NCBI GenBank assembly: GCA_016285345.1
Contig: JAEEQN010000028.1
Span: forward strand, 1-42,200
From: Victivallales bacterium
GTDB lineage: Bacteria > Verrucomicrobiota > Lentisphaeria > Victivallales > UBA1829
Direction of reading: 5' to 3'
Length of the DNA: 42,200 nt
The notes below the pieces were generated by a model. The model searched no databases and was not told the origin of the DNA. It was given only the letters and a program-made list of their open reading frames with translations. Numbering within the stretch: position 1 is the first letter of the stretch; the number at the start of each line of letters is the position of its first letter. Below are positions 39,034-42,200 of the stretch, in pieces. A program made the translations under genes and the position numbers.

Positions 39034-39071
39034 TTTTTGACAGAACAGATCGTCTTGTTCTTTGTCAAAAA
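39034..39071. terminator. AT-rich hairpin behind the GC terminator
   Basis: TTTTTGACA+GAACA (39034-39047) pairs with TGTTC (39056-39060) and TGTCAAAAA (39063-39071), with a 2-base bulge. It lies between the flavoprotein gene terminator and the gyrB promoter and may be a back-up terminator. The bases between 38960 and 39033 show no gene. Confidence 0.45.
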
Positions 39072-39111
39072 AACACGAAAAACGCGGGCCCGGAGAGGTG
39101 TCCGAGCCCGC
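39066..39111 (-). terminator. Rho-independent terminator of the NuoF-flavoprotein operon
   Basis: On the minus strand GCGGGC (39106-39111) pairs with GCCCGC (39084-39089), with inner pairing. GTTTTTCGTGTTTTTTT follows, 30 bases after the stop codon. Confidence 0.8.
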
Positions 39112-39142
39112 AGAGAGGAAACAGTGTAAACCGCTGTGACGC

Positions 39143-41179
39143 TTATTCTTTCTTCTTCCAGTCGAGCGCGCCGGTGGGGCATTCCTTCACGCACGCGCCG
39201 CAATCGACGCAGTAGTCCGGGAGGCCCTGTCCGAAGGTCGTGTCGACCATGGTGTGGAAGCCGCGTTTCATCATGCCGAGGAGGGACTTGTTGATGATCT
39301 CGGAGCAGACTTTCACGCAGGTGCCGCAGCGGATGCATTTCTGCTTGTCGTGAATGATGTATTTGTGGCGGACGTCGACGGCGGAGATGGGCTTGGCGCC
39401 CTTGTATGCGTCGGGGTTCACGCCGTAGGCGGTCGAATGCTTCTTCAGCAGGCAGTCGTGCTTGCCGGTGCAGCTGCATTCGATGCAGCGGTCGGCCTCG
39501 CCGGAGACCTGTTCGGGCGTGAACGTCGGATACAGCTCGTGGAACGTGGTCTTGCGTTCCTCCAGCGGGATGTATTCGGGCTGGATGCGCTCGGCGTCGG
39601 AGACCTGGCGGATGTAGACGAGGTCTTCCTTCGCGAGGGAACGCCAGTGGCCGCGGGAGACGTTGAACTCGAACGGGGCCTTGTGCGGGACGCCGTTGAG
39701 GAAATCGACGACGGAGAGCGCGGCCTTGCGGCCTGCCGCGAGGGCTTCCACGACGGTGGCGGGGCCGGACACGCAGTCGCCCGCGGCGAAGACTTTCTTT
39801 CTGCCGGAGCAGGTGAAATCGTCGGCGGAGATCTCGAAGCCGCGTTTGGAGGCGGCAAAGCCTTCGGGCACGACGGTGCGCTGGCCGATGGCGGAGATCA
39901 CGGTGTCTGCCAGAAGCTTGAACTCGGAGCCGGGGATCAGGACCGGGGAACGGCGTCCGGAGGCGTCGGGCTCGCCGAGCTGCATGCGGGCGCAGGAGAG
40001 CGCGAGGGAACCGTCGGCATTCTTCGTAAGCGCGGCGGGCGCGGTGAGGAATTCAAACTTGACGCCTTCCTCCATCGCCTCGTCGACTTCGATCGCCTGC
40101 GCGGGCATTTCGTTGCGCGTACGGCGGTACACGATTGTCACGTCGCCGCCGAGGCGCAGCGCGGTACGGGCGCAGTCGATGGCGGTGTTGCCGCCGCCGA
40201 CCACGATGGTGCGTCCGGGGTTCGGGCAGTTCTTCCAGTTCTTTCCGGCGATGTCGCCGAGCCACTGGATGCCCTTCTGCGCGGCTTCCTCGCCGTCAAT
40301 GCGCATGGAGCTGGAGGCCCAGGAGCCGACCGCGAGGATCACGGCGTCGAAATCCTGTTCGAGCTGTTCGATCGTGAAATCCTTGCCCATGGTCTGGCCG
40401 GTGCGGATCTCGATCCCGCCCATCTTGCCGAAGTGGGCGAGCTCCTTGCGGAGCGTGTCCTTCGGGAGACGGAATTCCGGGATGCCGTAGCGGAGCATGC
40501 CGCCCGCTTCGGGCATCTGTTCGAAGAGGAACGAGGAGACGCCCTGGAGGCGGAGGTAGTAGGCGGCGGAGAGGCCCGCGGGGCCCGCGCCGACGATGGC
40601 GACGCGTTTGCCGTTGAGGGCGGGCAGGTCTTCCATGTAGGTGTCGTAGTACATGTCGGCGGAAAGGCGCTTCACGTCGTTGATGGAAACGGGCTTGCCT
40701 CCGATGTTGCGGCGGCAGTCGCGTTCGCAGAAACGGGGGCAGACGCGGCCGACGGACATCGGCAGCGGGATGCGCTGTTTGATGATCTCAAGCGCCTTTT
40801 TGAAGTCGCCGTTGCGGCCGGCGCGGACGTATTCCTCGACGGTGGCATGGGCGGGGCAGGCGAGCGTGCAGGGGGCTTCGCAGTCGCCGGTGTGCTCGGA
40901 AACGAGCAGGGAGAGGGCGGTGCGGCGCATGTCCTTCACCTCGTCGGAAGAGGCGTCGATTTCCTGTCCTGGCGCGGGGCAGGCGGAGCAGGAGGGGAGG
41001 AACTTCCCGGTCTTGCAGTCCTTGACGACGCAGACGAAGCAGCTGGTCGTCCTGGAGATTTTCTGGTTGTAGCAGAGCGTGGGGATCTCCACGCCGATGC
41101 GGGCGGCAGCCTGGAGGATGGTCTCGCCCGGCTGTGCGGCGACCTCGCGGCCGTCGATTTTGAAGATGATATCAGACAT
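39143..41179 (-). CDS. Iron-sulfur flavoprotein: 2Fe2S + GltD/NfnB-like + ferredoxin (StnC-like)
   Basis: A 678-residue three-part protein. An N-terminal 2Fe2S domain has Cys36, Cys47, Cys50 and Cys64, as in NuoG and hydrogenase N-termini. A GltD/NfnB-like part follows: a Cys-rich linker CEAPCTLAC and CPRFCERDC, FAD fold VAIVGAGPAGLSAAYYLRL, GGMLRYGIPEFRLPK and NAD(P) fold VGGGNTAIDCARTALRLG. A C-terminal ferredoxin domain has CIRCGTCVKVC and CVDCGACVKEC. This layout next to NuoF matches the electron-bifurcating Stn/NfnB-type transhydrogenases described in acetogens. GAGG before the ATG at 41179 fixes the start. It is not a glutamate synthase: no GltB is near. Confidence 0.87.
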   Translation of the reverse strand: MSDIIFKIDGREVAAQPGETILQAAARIGVEIPTLCYNQKISRTTSCFVCVVKDCKTGKFLPSCSACPAPGQEIDASSDEVKDMRRTALSLLVSEHTGDCEAPCTLACPAHATVEEYVRAGRNGDFKKALEIIKQRIPLPMSVGRVCPRFCERDCRRNIGGKPVSINDVKRLSADMYYDTYMEDLPALNGKRVAIVGAGPAGLSAAYYLRLQGVSSFLFEQMPEAGGMLRYGIPEFRLPKDTLRKELAHFGKMGGIEIRTGQTMGKDFTIEQLEQDFDAVILAVGSWASSSMRIDGEEAAQKGIQWLGDIAGKNWKNCPNPGRTIVVGGGNTAIDCARTALRLGGDVTIVYRRTRNEMPAQAIEVDEAMEEGVKFEFLTAPAALTKNADGSLALSCARMQLGEPDASGRRSPVLIPGSEFKLLADTVISAIGQRTVVPEGFAASKRGFEISADDFTCSGRKKVFAAGDCVSGPATVVEALAAGRKAALSVVDFLNGVPHKAPFEFNVSRGHWRSLAKEDLVYIRQVSDAERIQPEYIPLEERKTTFHELYPTFTPEQVSGEADRCIECSCTGKHDCLLKKHSTAYGVNPDAYKGAKPISAVDVRHKYIIHDKQKCIRCGTCVKVCSEIINKSLLGMMKRGFHTMVDTTFGQGLPDYCVDCGACVKECPTGALDWKKKE

Positions 41180-41189
41180 GGGTTTTACC

Positions 41190-42200
41190 TCAGGCATTGG
41201 CGGATTGTTTGCGGACGCGGGAGACGGCCTTCTTCGGGCAGACTTCGATGCAGGAGTTGCACTTGGTGCACTTGGCGTTGTCGACGGAGAAGTTGTTCGC
41301 CGGGTCGATCGCGCCGACCGGACAGGTCTTCACGCAGAGCTTGCACTTGATGCACTTGGCCGGGTCGATGGCGACGTCGACAAGCGCGGGGCAGGCGAGC
41401 GCTTCGCAGACGTGGTCCCGGACATGCGCGAGATATTCGTTCTTGAAGTAGCGGAGCGTGGAGAGCGCCGGGTTCGGGGCTGTCTGTCCGAGGCCGCAGA
41501 GCGCGCCCTTCTTGATCTTCGGTGCGATGTCCTCCAGGAACGCGATGTCGTCCATCGTGCCCTTGCCGGAAGTGATGCGTTCGAGCGCTTCGTACATACG
41601 GGTGGTGCCGACGCGGCAGAACGTGCATTTGCCGCAGGATTCGCGGCGGGTGAAGTTCAGGAAGTAGCGCGCGGTTTCGACCATGCAGCGGTTGTTGCCG
41701 ATCACGATGAGGCCGCCGGAGCCCATGATCGCGCCGAGCTTGCCGAGGGAGTCGTAGTCGATCTTCACGCCGAATTCGGAGGCCGGGATGCAGCCGCCGG
41801 AGGGACCGCCTGTCTGGACGGCCTTCACTGTGCCGGGTTCGGCTCCGCCGATGTCGTACACGATCTCGCCGAGCGTGATGCCCATGGGGACCTCGACGAG
41901 GCCCGGGGTCTTCACGTCGCCGGCGAGGGCGAAGATCTTGGTGCCCTTGCTCTTTTCCGTGCCGATGGCGGCATAGGCGTCCGCGCCGATCTGGAAGATG
42001 ATCGGGATGTTCGCGAACGTCTCGACGTTGTTGATGGCGGTCGGCAGGGTGTTCCAGCCGCTGTCCGTGGGGAACGGCGGGCGGAAACGCGGGGTGCCGC
42101 GCTTGCCTTCGAGCGAGTGGATCATGGCGGTCTCTTCGCCGCAGACGAACGCGCCGGCGCCTTCCTTGATGGTGATCTCAAGCGGGGCTTCGCGGCCCGG
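41190..42200 (-). CDS. NuoF-like NADH-binding flavoprotein subunit (3' part only)
   Basis: 337 codons are visible; the gene extends past the right edge. The open frame continues upstream of the Met at 42125 with GAGAFVCGEETAMIHSLEG, the FMN region of NuoF/HndC proteins, so that Met is not the start. ESCGKCTFCRVGT binds a 4Fe4S cluster. The C-terminus carries an extra two-cluster ferredoxin domain (CIKCKLCVKTC, CTKCNSCIEVC) absent from complex I NuoF but typical of soluble bifurcating hydrogenases and transhydrogenases. It lies 10 bases before the flavoprotein gene. A NuoE-like subunit is expected just outside the window. Confidence 0.93.
   Translation of the reverse strand, partial: PGREAPLEITIKEGAGAFVCGEETAMIHSLEGKRGTPRFRPPFPTDSGWNTLPTAINNVETFANIPIIFQIGADAYAAIGTEKSKGTKIFALAGDVKTPGLVEVPMGITLGEIVYDIGGAEPGTVKAVQTGGPSGGCIPASEFGVKIDYDSLGKLGAIMGSGGLIVIGNNRCMVETARYFLNFTRRESCGKCTFCRVGTTRMYEALERITSGKGTMDDIAFLEDIAPKIKKGALCGLGQTAPNPALSTLRYFKNEYLAHVRDHVCEALACPALVDVAIDPAKCIKCKLCVKTCPVGAIDPANNFSVDNAKCTKCNSCIEVCPKKAVSRVRKQSANA

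Noticed and set aside
39143..41179. Label of glutamate synthase small subunit
   Set aside because: Only the middle part is GltD-like; there is no GltB, and the extra iron-sulfur domains and NuoF neighbour indicate a different complex.

Overview
The window is a high-GC bacterial chromosome segment with AT-rich promoters and very tight gene packing. It best fits the Lentisphaerota (Victivallis-like) or a related PVC-phylum anaerobe. This is an inference from gene content: a sulfatase-modifying-factor-fold protein, a divergent FtsQ-like protein, a DUF3793 protein with flavodoxin, a NuoF plus GltD-type flavoprotein pair, and a gyrB-recA-TPR-ExbB/ExbD run. It does not rest on any database match. 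No insertion sequence, prophage, CRISPR array or rRNA gene was seen.

Layout. 1-430: start of a secreted Gly/Arg-rich protein and a tRNA-Leu(UAA), both on the minus strand. 690-7,000 (plus): a 5'-nucleotidase-family enzyme, a lipoprotein and an ArnT-like glycosyltransferase, then purA and rodA. 7,070-11,430: a membrane-anchored FGE-fold protein (minus), divergent from mnmG, which is translationally coupled to a lone OppC/DppC-type permease. 11,500-19,070 (minus): the most unusual block. It holds three SAM methyltransferases, an alpha/beta hydrolase, two small proteins with Arg-rich HMA-like domains, a P1B-type ATPase with its own Arg-rich HMA-like domain and an S-C-G membrane motif, a small single-span protein, and a DtxR/MntR-type metalloregulator. 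The combination resembles the recently described ferrosome (fez) clusters. 19,150-20,670 (plus): a promoter with a palindrome at its -35, a roughly 270-nt leader holding a multi-helix RNA closed by a perfect 14-bp helix, then a DUF3793 protein, flavodoxin and a terminator.

20,755-26,440 (minus): tRNA-Arg(ACG), two tandem paralogous membrane-anchored proteins, a GntR(YtrA)-type repressor with a palindrome over its own -10 plus its membrane partner, a CYTH-domain protein, a rubredoxin-reductase-like flavoprotein and an FtsQ-like protein. 26,720-30,030 (plus): an HHxxxDG acyltransferase-fold protein coupled to an LCAT-like lipase lipoprotein. 30,039-38,930 (minus): a probable seven-gene operon gyrB-recA-TPR-exbB-exbD-(TonB-position protein)-zinc-ribbon protein. 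39,030-42,200 (minus): a terminator, a 2Fe2S/GltD-like/ferredoxin flavoprotein and the end of a NuoF-like subunit. Together these last two suggest a bifurcating NAD(P)H:ferredoxin enzyme.

Promoters recur in one form, TTGNNN, then 16 or 17 bases, then TATATT or a close variant. That pattern helped decide several start codons (mnmG and the FtsQ-like gene).
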